64,000 nucleotides of DNA, taken from contig JAUGWO010000014.1 in NCBI GenBank assembly GCA_049724395.1, positions 1-64,000 of the forward strand, read 5' to 3'. Below the pieces are notes generated by a model. The model saw only the letters and a list, made by a program, of their open reading frames with translations, did not search any database and had not been told where the DNA came from. Shown in pieces: positions 19,532 through 30,383 of the stretch (its first letter is position 1; each line of letters opens with the position of its first letter). The DNA comes from Spongospora subterranea f. sp. subterranea (Eukaryota > Endomyxa: Phytomyxea > Phytomyxea > Plasmodiophorida). Made by a program: the position numbers and the translations under genes.

Positions 19532-20600
19532 TTAGCCCGTCTTTGGTTTTTTCTGTAGATTGGGGCAGGTTGCCGATCGCTTCAGGATGTGGTCATGGAT
19601 CATGGCCAAGCTGGCGGCACGTTCCAGGCGGTCTTCGCGTTCCGGTCGCATGCGCCGCCATGGCGGTGATGCGTCGGCGCTCGGCGAACGGCCCTGGCTG
19701 ACGTCGGACACTGGACGGGCCGGGGCCGGCGTAGCGCCACGTGGTTGACGCCTGAGTCTGGGGTTCCAGGGACGCGATCGGACTGGGGCCGGCAAACCAT
19801 GGTATTGATCGCGCCATTTGAGCAGGTCGTCGGCAATCTCAAACTGAGCCAAAGACTCGCTCTTTCGAATCTGAAAAGGGAGGTGATGAGACCTCGACGT
19901 CGAAGGTAAAACAAACGTGGGATTTTCGGTAAAAAGTTGAAATCGCAGAAATGGTTTTGTTGTGTTCAGGAACGGATCTTTTTCGACCTAGAAAAGGACT
20001 TCGATATCTCCTGACATAAGATCCATTTCATGATCAATCTGGAAAACGGGCTGTTGGTGAATAATGCAGTTAAAATCAGATACAGGAATGTGTTGAATCT
20101 CGGATCCGTTTGCAATTATCCTCAGAAATTCTGAAAACAATATCTTTAAACAACAATGTTTCAAGTGAAAGGGAAACGTCGTTGAGATTGATGACGATTT
20201 GGGAATAACCAACAATAGCACGATGAGGTACCTGAGATTTGAGTTGCAGAATATCGGTCCCCGGGTGAACGACGCGGCGCTGTTCCAGGACTCGGACGGC
20301 GCGGCGATAGAGAATATCGTCAACATGGTGCTTCGAACTCGGACTCGATGAACGGCGAACTGTTGATATTCCGAATTCGAGACCATAATCGTCGATTGGC
20401 GGTCGATCGTGATTGCTCTGATGTGATGATAGCGCCTGCGTCGAACACTTTAAAACGTGCCCAAAACGAATGTGGGCGTTGGTCAAATCGGCAAAAGCCA
20501 TTACTTGAACAGGACAAGTCGAAAATCGTGTTTGGCGAAAACCCAACTTTTGATCAAAACCTGTAAACGAACACTGTTCTGTCGTGAATTCGCTCCACAA
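19532..20600 (-). CDS. Uncharacterised minus-strand gene, likely several exons
   Basis: The 3' frame (ends 19532) encodes an Arg/Pro-rich tail after FEIADDLLKWRDQYHGLPAP. A tract ending in an AG acceptor precedes it near 19860. Upstream, 20076-20514 carries a frame beginning MAFADLTNAHIRFGHV with strand-like stretches (DILQLKSQVPHRAIVGYSQI, VINLNDVSLSLETLLFKDI). The frames overlap in ways that need splicing to reconcile, and I do not recognise the product. It could be two genes. Confidence 0.35.
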
Positions 20601-20613
20601 ACGATTTGCAATG

Positions 20614-21204
20614 GCGAAGTCGCCGTCCCTCGTTAATGGTCGAACGGATTGGAATGATAAAAGGGGTTCACAATTGGGACGACAGAAAACGATCTGGCCC
20701 CCGCGTGCGATTGTGTTGGGACATTACTGGATGATGATCGGGATATCGCCCGGTTGCGATCGTTCATGGACGTGGTCCACCTGGATCGGATCGGCTTGGA
20801 CAACAGCTGGAGGGGATTCTGCAACAGGGCGCCAACCAGGACGGCCTGCCGATGCGATCGGGTCGGGGGGTCAGCAGAAAGCTGCCGGGATTCACCGCGT
20901 TCATCGGATCTGATGGAAATCGCTTGAATTCATGGACGGCAAGAGGACCGGAAAATGACCCACACGATCGGATCGGCGTCGGAAGAAGACGACGCTGGAG
21001 CCCTTTCAGATGACACAGGAAAATGGCCAAGGTTCAGATGGCGATGACGCCGGTTCAGGCAATGAGAGCAGTGAACGGGATTACGGATTGAGATGGAGAG
21101 CCAGATCGTTTGTGTTTTCACAGGACCATCCAAGTAATCTGAACGATGATCTTTGCTGTCAAAAGCGTCCAGGCAAAACTGGATTTTCCCAATATGTGAT
21201 TTGA
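20614..21204 (+). CDS. Uncertain plus-strand ORFs
   Basis: Overlapping frames starting at 20614 (MAKSPSLVNGRTDW) and 21010 (MTQENGQGSDGDDAGSG) are open over ~300 and ~195 nt. Switching frame around 20790 extends the open region. Composition is G/D/R-rich with no recognised domain. A minus-strand frame (20930-21349) competes. Coding status is unclear. Confidence 0.22.
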
Positions 21205-21735
21205 AGCACGGGTCGTTGAACAAGGTACTGTTGATAACGACCTTAATCGATGGGATTATGGAGATATCGAGGGAATTTAGTGAAATCAGTCGGGTGATAG
21301 TTTTATGACAAAGGGGCAGTGGTTCAGCCTGTTTTTTGTTCAAGTACAACGCGTTTTTGATCGGCGACTCAAGAGTGGTCAGATCACCCAGATTTCTTTG
21401 AACCGGGACAACATCCGCCTAAAGAGTGACCATGAAAACGCCAAGAACATCCAGCAAAAAAGAACACGGAACAGAACATAGCAACGAATATGATCTAAAG
21501 TGGCCCACACCATCAGCTTCATTCTGATTGTCAACAAAGTTCACCTCTGTGGGGATATCGTAGACCGCCCCCGACCAATTCCCCTCCCAGCAGCAATGCT
21601 TCAGATACCTCTCTTGCAATTTCATCTCGATCTGATCCACCGAACACGACCGAAACTGTCATATTGTGAAAACCGCATCAGTGGTTGGCTGGCCAGCCGG
21701 TATCGCTGACATTTTCCGCAAGTGCTATCAAAATC

Positions 21736-21842
21736 TGTCAGATAGAGACGATCCTAGCGTACGTTTGATCCTTATTGCTACTTATACTTCTATATAAACG
21801 CTTCTTTGCTTTTCGCCCTAATCTATACGCTACCGGTCAATA
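21736..21842 (+). repeat. 5' LTR of copia 2 (short variant)
   Basis: 107 bp, TGTCAGATAG...GGTCAATA, identical to the 3' LTR of copia 1 and different from its own partner LTR at 25752-25871 by a 13-bp indel and several substitutions. Confidence 0.93.
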
Positions 21843-21861
21843 GATTAAGAGTCCCACACCC
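21843..21861 (+). other. Primer-binding site of copia 2
   Basis: GATTAAGAGTCCCACACCC directly follows the LTR, identical to copy 1. It is complementary to a tRNA-Lys(CTT)-like anticodon-arm sequence, which suggests half-tRNA priming. Confidence 0.5.
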
Positions 21862-21891
21862 TGCTAAAAATCCTGCCAAGCACAAATACAA

Positions 21892-23644
21892 ATGGTCGAA
21901 ACACGAAGCGCAAACCCCGTCGACGACTCTGATCAAGTCACAAACCCAGATCGACGCGAAACCAGACAACAACAAGTCGAAAAATATATCAAGCCAACAT
22001 TGGCTAAACAAAGAAGTCGAATTGTCAAAATATAACGCCGGACTAAAACTCATACCAGAATTCGATGGCAAGAACTGGGAAGAATTCAAACGAAAACTAG
22101 AAACCCAATTCGTAATAATGGGTCTAGACACGTACCTACTACACGACCCGATACAAACCAGAAGTTGGGAAATAAGAAACGATAGACTGGCAACAGCTCA
22201 AATCAGCCTTAGACTGACACAAGCCCAGTACAAGCAGGTCTCAACATGTACAACTACACGACAAATCTGGAGTCGATTAAACGAAATCTACGAAACATCT
22301 GCTGAAGCAAAAGCATCAGAACTGTTCCTACAGTTTATTCATAGTACCAAGAAACCTACCCAAACAATGAAGAACTACCTGGACAAGATAGTGGAGCTGC
22401 ACCATGATTTGCGAGTATACAACATCGAACTAAGCGAACTAGCGGTGTGTGTAAAAACCCTGGACGGATTACCGGAATCATACCGGCAGATCAAGGCAGC
22501 CGCCAGAGCAGCCCAAGTGACAACGATTCCCAGGCTGACAAACTTATTATTGTCTAGTGAGCAAGACGGCGTATCATCGATGAATGATACCAAACAGCCG
22601 AGAAATCAAGATCCAGACATAAAATCTCTGAACACCGAGGCAAAAAGATGGAAGAACAACTCAAAGAAAAACAAACCATGCGCAAAATGTAAGAAAACAA
22701 ACCACGAAATCGATCAGTGTTGGTTTGCTCACCCAGAATTACGAAAACACCAAAGGAAGGGATATACAAATCATAACCAACAAGAACAAGAAGAGATAGA
22801 GGAAGAAGAGTTTAATGGTTTCCATACCATATCAAAGCAAGGAAAATGGGAGAAGTCAAAGAATGCCATGATCGTTGATAGCGGTGCAAACGTGAGCATG
22901 ACTCAGGACAAACATCTTCTCACAAAATATCAAACTTTGAAGAGGCCATCACCAGTTACTGCTAGTAATGGTGGAACCCTGCAAGCGATAGGAAAAGGGA
23001 CCCTGACGTTATCAAGATCCCCACCAATATCAATACCGGACGTTCTTCATGTTCCAAATATTACGAAGACCTTGCTCGCTACAAACTCTTTGACTACCCA
23101 AGGGTATCAGATTAGCATCAAAAAGGATCTCCATGTCCTAAACGAAAGTGGTAAAATAGTACTGACTGCCTACAATCAGAATGGCCTCTACCACTTGAAA
23201 CCAATCAGAGAACATGAAGCACACTCAACAACATCACGAGCAAAAATCAACCTACACAATGCGCACCAAAGGTTTGGTCATGCCTGCGACGAGAGATTAA
23301 GAAAAATACCAGAACACTGCGATGGCATAGATATAATGATCGACGAACGACCGCGATGTAGTGGTTGCGCTTTAGGCCAAGCCCGACGCCAGCCATTTCC
23401 ATCCGAACGGACAACAAAATCGACAAGAAAATTCGAAATAGTAAGCTCTGATCTCAAAGGACCCTTACTAACAACGAGTCAAGGATATCAGTATTATATC
23501 ACATTCAACTGCCTTTATTCGAAATGGTGCTGGGTAACATTTTTAAAAACCAAATCGCCCGAAGAAGTCAAGGAAAGTATTGAACGATTCCTAGCTGATG
23601 GAAAGGCAGAAACCAAAGAACGCCTGAGCATACTATACTATTAA
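21892..23644 (+). CDS. Copia 2 Gag-protease-integrase (N part), two frameshifts
   Basis: The start equivalent to copy 1 is the ATG at 21892, but an additional A at about 21980 puts it out of frame. The downstream frame is open back to 21806 through the LTR edge. From SSQHWLNKEV on, the reading contains Gag, the CCHC knuckle (CAKCKKTNHEIDQC), the VDSGANVS protease site, continuous sequence through the point where copy 1 is broken (SRSPPISIPDVLHV), the pre-integrase zinc region and the first half of integrase. It ends at a stop created by the 5-bp duplication near 23635, just before the second catalytic Asp of integrase. Confidence 0.88.
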
Positions 23645-23676
23645 CAGACAACGGCGGAGAATATGTCAACAAGACA

Positions 23677-25761
23677 GTGAGTGATTTCCTTCTGATAAAA
23701 GGAATTAAACACCAGCGTACTGTACCGTACAGCCCTCAACAAAACGGAACAGCAGAACGTCGAAACCTGACGATAATGAACATGGCGAGAACGATTCTTA
23801 TTGATGCCGGTCTCCCACCAGAATTCTGGATATTCGCCGTGCGCTATGCCGTTTATACACAGAACCGATTACCGACGAAATCGATTCAATGGAGGACACC
23901 TCATGAACTATGGTGCGACATCAAACCGGATGTACGACATATGCGAACCTTCGGATGCGTCGCATACTCTCATATCAATTCATCATTAAGAACCTCTCTC
24001 GATCCCACTGCGGAACCAGGTATTTTTCTTGGATATTCCCAATACTCCAAAGGGTACATCTTCATGCGCGATAACGATAAACAAGTGCTTGTTCGACGCG
24101 ACATGACGTTTGACGAATCATCTTTCCCGCGACAACGCCCACCTGAACCCATTGACGATCAGGATCCATTGGCGCTCAGTCACGATCAGTACAGCAACTA
24201 CCACACAACACAATCGGAGGTTCCCAATACCTTTAAAGACGCGTTGCAAAGCCCCGATTCAGCATTTTGGATGCGAGCCGCTGCTACAGAGATGAAGGCA
24301 CACTCAGAAAACGGTACATGGACACTAGTTGACTCTATTCCCGAAGGACACAGGCCAATACGAGGCAAATGGGTATTTACCAAAAAGATGGACAACGGTC
24401 ATCCAACATTCAAGGCGAGATTCGTTGCCAGGGGCTTTACCCAACGGTATGGCCTTGATTATACAGACACTTTCTCATCCGTCTTAACTTACACATCTCT
24501 GCGCTTCATCGTGAGCCTTGCAACGAAACGCAATTGGCCACTATCACACAGGGACTTTCGAACCGCATATTTAAACGCACAACTGCTGGAACCCATTTAC
24601 ATGACCCAGCCAGAGGGCTTCGTTCAGCCAGGGGCGGAGAACAAAGTTTGCTTTCTAAACAAAGCCCTATATGGACTTAAACAAGCAGGCCGTGCATGGC
24701 AAACAACCCTGTTTAAGACACTGAAAGACACCAATTTACAACAATCTGGTTACGAGCCTTGCATATGGTATCGTACATCAGGACAATTGGTCATCATTAT
24801 TGGAATTTACGTTGATGATTTACTGATAACTGGAAATGACAAAGTGAAGATCGCAGAGATCGATCAGATTTTACATTCAACGTACCGAATGAAAGATCTC
24901 GGAGAAGTAAAAACGTTCTTAGGGATCGAGATCCTACACCAAGAAGCCAACTCAATCATAACTCAACGTGCATATATCCTACAACTCCTAAGACGCTTCA
25001 AACAAGTAAATTGCAAACCAGAATCCACACCAGCGACAGGTTGCGAAATTACAGACGAAAACATCGTGCCGAACATCTACCCAATTAGAGAAGCTTTAGG
25101 AGCACTCATGTTCATTGCGAACGCGACACGACCAGATATCGCCTACATCGTTAACAAACTGAGCCGATCCGTGTCGAAACCAACAACACAACTCTGGAGA
25201 TACGTCCAACGGATATTCAAGTACCTGAAGGGAACGGCAAATTATGGACTAATGTTTGGCAGGCCTGATGAGACAATCGCCTGTTATGCCGACAGCAGCT
25301 TCGCTGACGACGTTAATGATCGCAAGTCTACAACTGGATGGTTATTGATGTTCGGACAAGATATCATATCTTGGCGATCAACAAAGCAGAAATCTGTGGC
25401 GCTATCAACCACTGAATCAGAATATATGGCCTGCTGTGATGCAGCAAAGGAAGCTATTTGGTTGAAGAACTTATATCAAGAAATGATTGAGAAGACCTCT
25501 CAACCTGTGATTATATTTCAAGATAATCAGAGCGCAATTTTCTTAGCAAAGAATAATGTTACACAACGACGCACAAAACATATTGATATTCGATATCATT
25601 TTATTCGCGAACAAGTTAAAGAACTGACGATCGAACTTCGATATTGCAGTACAGATAAGATGACAGCAGACATCTTGACTAAACCACTAGGACCAAACTC
25701 GTTCAAGAAACACCGAGACGAAGTTGTAGTACGCTTCGAATCGAAGGGGCGTGTCAGATAG
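23677..25761 (+). CDS. Copia 2 Pol remainder (integrase C part, RT, RNase H)
   Basis: It resumes in the frame after the 5-bp duplication with SDFLLIKGIKHQRTVPYSPQ and runs 694 codons through reverse transcriptase (YVDDLLITGN) and RNase H (DNQSAIFLAKN, ADILTKPLG) to a TAG inside the 3' LTR. It differs from copy 1 by at least one residue near the end (VVVRFES against VVVSFES). Intact as an ORF but cut off from gag, so it is not expressible as the normal polyprotein. Confidence 0.92.
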   Translation: MSDFLLIKGIKHQRTVPYSPQQNGTAERRNLTIMNMARTILIDAGLPPEFWIFAVRYAVYTQNRLPTKSIQWRTPHELWCDIKPDVRHMRTFGCVAYSHINSSLRTSLDPTAEPGIFLGYSQYSKGYIFMRDNDKQVLVRRDMTFDESSFPRQRPPEPIDDQDPLALSHDQYSNYHTTQSEVPNTFKDALQSPDSAFWMRAAATEMKAHSENGTWTLVDSIPEGHRPIRGKWVFTKKMDNGHPTFKARFVARGFTQRYGLDYTDTFSSVLTYTSLRFIVSLATKRNWPLSHRDFRTAYLNAQLLEPIYMTQPEGFVQPGAENKVCFLNKALYGLKQAGRAWQTTLFKTLKDTNLQQSGYEPCIWYRTSGQLVIIIGIYVDDLLITGNDKVKIAEIDQILHSTYRMKDLGEVKTFLGIEILHQEANSIITQRAYILQLLRRFKQVNCKPESTPATGCEITDENIVPNIYPIREALGALMFIANATRPDIAYIVNKLSRSVSKPTTQLWRYVQRIFKYLKGTANYGLMFGRPDETIACYADSSFADDVNDRKSTTGWLLMFGQDIISWRSTKQKSVALSTTESEYMACCDAAKEAIWLKNLYQEMIEKTSQPVIIFQDNQSAIFLAKNNVTQRRTKHIDIRYHFIREQVKELTIELRYCSTDKMTADILTKPLGPNSFKKHRDEVVVRFESKGRVR

Positions 25762-25871
25762 AGACGATCATAGCGTACTGTTGATCGTTATTGCTACTCG
25801 TACGGTTTTATTTTACTTCTATATAAACGCTTCTTTGCTTTTCGCCCTAATCTATACGCTACCGGTCAATA
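25752..25871 (+). repeat. 3' LTR of copia 2 (long variant)
   Basis: 120 bp, identical to the 5' LTR of copia 1 (long type with the extra GTACGGTTTTATTT segment). Confidence 0.93.
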
Positions 25872-25885
25872 AAATCAACAATGCT

Positions 25886-25957
25886 GGCTCCGTAGTGTAG
25901 GGGTTATCACGCAGGGTTCTGATTCCTGCAACCGCAGTTCGAGTCTGCGCGGGGCCT
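25886..25957 (+). tRNA. tRNA-Gln(CTG), copy 1
   Basis: A 72-nt cloverleaf with a fully paired acceptor stem (GGCTCCG with CGGGGCC), anticodon arm CAGGGTTCTGATTCCTG with anticodon CTG, T-arm CGCAGTTCGAGTCTGCG and discriminator T. Two identical copies lie at 40405-40476 and 54920-54991. The copia 2 LTR ends 14 bp upstream. Confidence 0.93.
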
Positions 25958-26128
25958 AATTTTTGTTTTGTTGAAAAAAATGACCAAAATATGGAATCCG
26001 AAAGCGCAATGCAATCCAGCTGTAGAAGATATTTTGTTACCTTTGCGCGTGCCTGATTATCCACCTCTCAAAATTGACGGATTCTATGGCGCCGTAGTTC
26101 TCCGTCTGGTGTCTACCGACATTTCAAC

Positions 26129-26710
26129 ATGCCTTTGCTTGCCTCATCGCCATATCTTCTCTATCTAAATAGACCTGGCCCGGTGCGGGAGCCTAGACTC
26201 GACGATAGTCCAAGCCCATTGAACCAAATTCCGAATGCTCCAACGTCCTTACCAAACGATGCCCATCGTGCTCTTTTGATCCAAATTACGGCGAGACCGT
26301 TTGATAATAGTGCTGAAGATGAGGACGTTCGCTGTGCTTGGGGTCGATATACCCCAACTCCAGCAAAGCCATCGTCCGAGGCTTTCCTGAGGCGCAGGAA
26401 ACTGCAAAAATTTGCAAGGCGCCGTCCCACAATCCCGATCGGTGCTTATACTAAGGTTGTCGTTAGGGAATCTCGGGAACCAGTTGTGAAGCCCAACACG
26501 AAAGGAAACACTGGGCGAGTTCCATTAAGTTCGTTCAGGCTAGCGTTTAATGAGTTATCCCTTGAGTCTGGGGTACCTGGCTCAGGCACACAAAACTCTG
26601 TTATCGGGCCATCACAATACTTAGAACTACTTCAAAAGTACAGACACGGTAATAGCGGCCGGAGGCGAAGGCGGCTAGCTCAGGAAAAACTCCCAAATCG
26701 AAGGCCATAA
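26129..26710 (+). CDS. Uncharacterised basic protein
   Basis: A single 193-codon ORF starting MPLLASSPYLLYLN and ending in TAA. It is Pro/Arg/Ser-rich with low-complexity basic stretches (RRRKLQKFARRRP and a C-terminal SGRRRRRLAQEKLPNRRP) that could be nuclear-localisation or RNA-binding tails. No recognised domain, signal peptide or membrane span. A competing antisense frame is shorter. Confidence 0.5.
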   Translation: MPLLASSPYLLYLNRPGPVREPRLDDSPSPLNQIPNAPTSLPNDAHRALLIQITARPFDNSAEDEDVRCAWGRYTPTPAKPSSEAFLRRRKLQKFARRRPTIPIGAYTKVVVRESREPVVKPNTKGNTGRVPLSSFRLAFNELSLESGVPGSGTQNSVIGPSQYLELLQKYRHGNSGRRRRRLAQEKLPNRRP

Positions 26711-27302
26711 CTTGAAGTGATGTAATAATTATATATATGTCGATTTTTTAGTCACCAACGGCAGTGCCAAAATCCTTTCGTCAAAAATCTCAGCCGACAT
26801 CCAAAGGAGTTAGTCCTTGGATTTTGATAAACTTGTCGTGCAATTTCGCTGTGTCAGAAAATCCGAACTGGCGAAATATTTGGTTCTGGAGTTAACCGCA
26901 AGCAGATCCGATATGATCGAGACTGGTTAAAAACACGCTGATATTATTTTTCAAAAAACCGAGGTGATAGTGTAGCATGTAAGAATGCGATTTTGGGCGA
27001 AATCCATCAATGTAAAGACAACGATAAATAGTGTCAACATTGGGAGTCGATCATCGCTGTGAATCTGATCCTGAACGAAAAACAGCTCTGATCAACAGAT
27101 TGGGTTCAATGTAGTGTAGTTAGCGGTTTCCCAACTAGAGTCTGCGAGAAAAACACAACGTCGATAATGTTACCCCCCACACGGGATTCATGACCGTTAC
27201 CGACTTAATGTGAGTTTAAGTTCACCCTATTCACAGCAGATCGCGAATATGCTGTGGTGATGATCGTTAGGTCATAGCCGGGGCTCTAGAACCACGTCAA
27301 CC
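26711..27302. other. Intergenic stretch upstream of Sec15
   Basis: No gene recognised. AT-rich, presumably the Sec15 promoter region. Confidence 0.4.
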
Positions 27303-30166
27303 ATGGAAGCGGGCGAGCCGGCTTCGGATGCCACCGTGCTGGTGGGGCTGGTCGAAGCTGGTGGGCCCGTAAGTACGTCGATCAAGGCTGTCCTGGATAG
27401 GTCCATGTTCGCCACGTACGATACGTGTATTCGCGCACATATTAGGCAGAAAGATGGACTAATTGCACGACTTTGTTCATCTCATTATCAAGAATTCATC
27501 GATTCAATCGACTCGCTGATTACAGTCAAAGCCGATATTCGGGCTTTGGATGATCGCATACAACAGGTTAATGGCGAATTGCAAGAAAGCGGCAAAGATC
27601 TGATCGAAGTCGCAACAAGGCAGCTTGCTTGGAGAATAACATCACAAGCTTTATCTAAGGCGAAACGATCGGTTACCATTTGCATCCGGGCTTTAGAACA
27701 AATAGGAAAGGCTCAAGTTGCAGTATCGCAAGGTCAATTAATGAATGCTTTGAAATACGCTGATGCGGCAGAACGCGAAATACGAGGATCAGTTCCCGAC
27801 CACGCCCGCATTTCTTCCATCATTGAAGGAACGATGATTCCTGCAACTATAAGTATTGTCAAGGATCGTGTTAAAGCCGATACAGATATTTGGTTTGAGC
27901 AAGCGCAAACGAAATCACCTCAAATTGGTGCCTGGGCCATCATTAATATGGAGCGTCGCGTACGCCAAGAGATGGCCAAGGAGTCCAAGCGCCGTCATCA
28001 ACGTATGCAAGTTCTTCTCAATTCTGTCAGCGACTCAAGCGAAGTATTTTTCTGTAGATCTCACGAGTTTTCCTTTTGTAGGGCGACCCTGATTTGGATG
28101 TTTCCAGTCTTAGTTCAGCAGTTTGTGATGCCGTCGATATTGATAGTGCCGTACCGGATGAGGATATATTCGAGCGAATTGCATTTGAGTTCAACGCTGT
28201 TTATGACGCGTTACACATTTACGAAACGCTGAATATTCCTCATGTCTTTACCAGTCAGTATTCTGAGCGTAGGAGTACTCAGGCAACGCAGGTCCAGCTT
28301 AACCGGCCAACAACAACGTGACAATTTATTAATTTCTTCATCAGTGTGTCCAATATCAAGCGCCATCTGACACTTCCAAGCTATTGTCCAGCATTTCGCC
28401 ATATTTCGCCGGTGTTGCAGGGTTTTTTATCATTGAAGATTCAATATTCAAATCGGGAAATCAACTAATGATCAGGTTTCTTTTTTTGCCGTGTTGACAT
28501 TGCTCAGTTCGATGCATTAAGCATTTTTTTACTTTCAAGAAGTACAAAGTCAATGACCTACCAGTCTTGTAGGTCTTCGATGAGAGCTCTCTGTGGGAGA
28601 TGGCTGTTTCCTCTATAAAAGTTGCTCTACTCGAGCAGCTAACGAGCACACTCTCTCCTAGTGACATGCTAGAACTCAAGCATCAAATTATTCTTTTCTG
28701 TCGCACAATGGATACTTATTCACTTAACACGACTCCTCTTACAATATTTATGGCTTCCCACCGCGATAAATATGAGGAAGTCCTCGTCAATCAATTTAAG
28801 TCTGAACTAGGTAAGCCTTTGTTACTTCACAGAATGGCAGACTGATTTGTTCTTTCAGAAATTGTCTTTGCTAAAGAGAAATTTGAACCGCTGCAAATTG
28901 ATAACGCAGAAGATTATAACAAACTCGTGGTGGCGTACAATTTAGAGTAACGCTAATGCTGTCACAGCCCATCTATGTCTGATTTTCATTAACAGTGCTT
29001 CTCTACCTGTTAATGAATCGAAACAGTTTCCTTTACGCGTCCCATTTTCCGCTTCGGTGCCGCAGATCTGTCGCTTTGTCAAGCATTACATAGCAGACTA
29101 TTTTTCTGTAAACTTCACATCTTAGCCGCTTTCCGTCGTAGCTCATGTTTGTTTCTCTTACTCTCAGTTTGCAGCTTCACTTCCCGATATGTTCGCTTTA
29201 ATCAGTCGGTCTATTGATGAGCTGTTATCAAATTCTGTCAATGCGAAGCTCAATGCCATTCTCGATGACCCTCATTCCTTGAATGTATTTTCCTTTCTCT
29301 CTTTACATACTCAGACCTTAGCTCTTGGAATTAGGTATCACAAGCGGTACAGGTTGCTGTCAATGCTGATTATTTAGTCATGGCTTGTAATTTTTTTGAA
29401 CGCTTTACTATGGTTTTCTTGGACCCAAAGTACTATGTTAAACCCGTTACTCTAACTGCTCGTGCATCCTTTGCCGATACAAGGACGCGAGGCGAGGACT
29501 CGATTTTTGATGTATTTTATGTCTCTTTTCTCTTGACTGATTTCTCGCTCATCAAATCGACAGGTCATTGACAAGAAGATTGCGGAAATGCTGGACCTCT
29601 TGACTGGAACTATTGACTGGTGTCCTCAGAACCCTCAGACTGGCCCTTGCGATACAGTCCAAATGCTTGTTTCTTTCTTAGAAACCACGATGAACTGTAC
29701 TCAGTATATGCCAGCTAGCGTCCGTACTGCTGTTCATTTCGCTTCATGCCGAGCGATTAGCCGGATATTTGTACAGTTAGCTCACGATGCACAACATATT
29801 AATGTACTTGGTATATACAATCTTGATCAAGATGTACGCTTTTTGGAAGGTTATGCGATCAAGACAGCGATCCCCAACCTTCAAGAAGCGTTTATCCATT
29901 TACGGCAGCTCATTAAACTTTTTACCAAACCAGTTGAACAACTTCTTGATGAAAATATTCGTCGATCTGAATTTTCTTTGGTGCCACCAGTAAAAATTGC
30001 ATTTTACCTGGACAAGTATACTATCTACATTGTATCTAAGTTCACGAAAATAACGGTTATTTTTAGGCTAAAGGAAGTACCGTTTCTCAGTGTTATCCCC
30101 CCAGAGGTTCCGAAAATTGCGAAAAAGAACGTGGAAATGGTAGCAAAAAAGCTTAGGCATTTATAA
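27303..30166 (+). CDS. Exocyst complex subunit Sec15 (EXOC6-like)
   Basis: The ATG at 27303 opens a long first exon with the Sec15 N-terminal helical region (STYDTCIRAHIRQKDGLIA-type, LITVKADIRALDDRIQQVNG). Later exons give ERIAFEFNAVYDALHIYETL, GFFIIEDSIFKSGNQLMI, the C-terminal Sec15 domain segments SRDKYEEVLVNQF-like and PLRVPFSASVPQICRFVKHY-like, NSVNAKLNAILDD, and a last exon reading LRQLIKLFTKPVEQLLDENI. At least eight GT-AG introns interrupt it (for example ending CTTTTGTAG near 28081 and TTCTTTCAG near 28858). Sec15 tethers secretory vesicles at the plasma membrane and binds Rab11/Sec4-type GTPases; a Rab11-like gene lies 8 kb away. Exact splice joins were not all resolved. Confidence 0.82.
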
Positions 30167-30383
30167 CCACTGCAAACCAATCTTTGCAGAGCCTGATTAT
30201 ATTCACCATTAAACCACGTTGACATGCACAATAAAGGGCCGGGTCAATGCTCTAGATTGGCTTGGTCAAATATATTGTTTGTTTATTTTACTTCCAACCC
30301 TATTTCAACAAAGCTGGATGCTTGTAGGGTGGAAGCTACATTAATTCTTGGTGCGTACATCTCACATGAATAAAAATGCTCGT

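Larger units (their letters stand above)
21736..25871 (+). mobile_element. Ty1/copia LTR retrotransposon, full-length copy 2
   Basis: A 4.14-kb element almost identical to copy 1 but inverted relative to it, with LTRs at 21736-21842 and 25752-25871, a PBS at 21843-21861 and a polypurine tract (GAAGGGGCG) before the 3' LTR. AAATC target duplications flank it at 21731-21735 and 25872-25876. Two small insertions break its frame: one extra A in the run at about 21980-21984, and a 5-bp tandem duplication (ACTAT) at about 23629-23642. Its 3' end lies 14 bp upstream of a tRNA-Gln gene. Confidence 0.95.
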
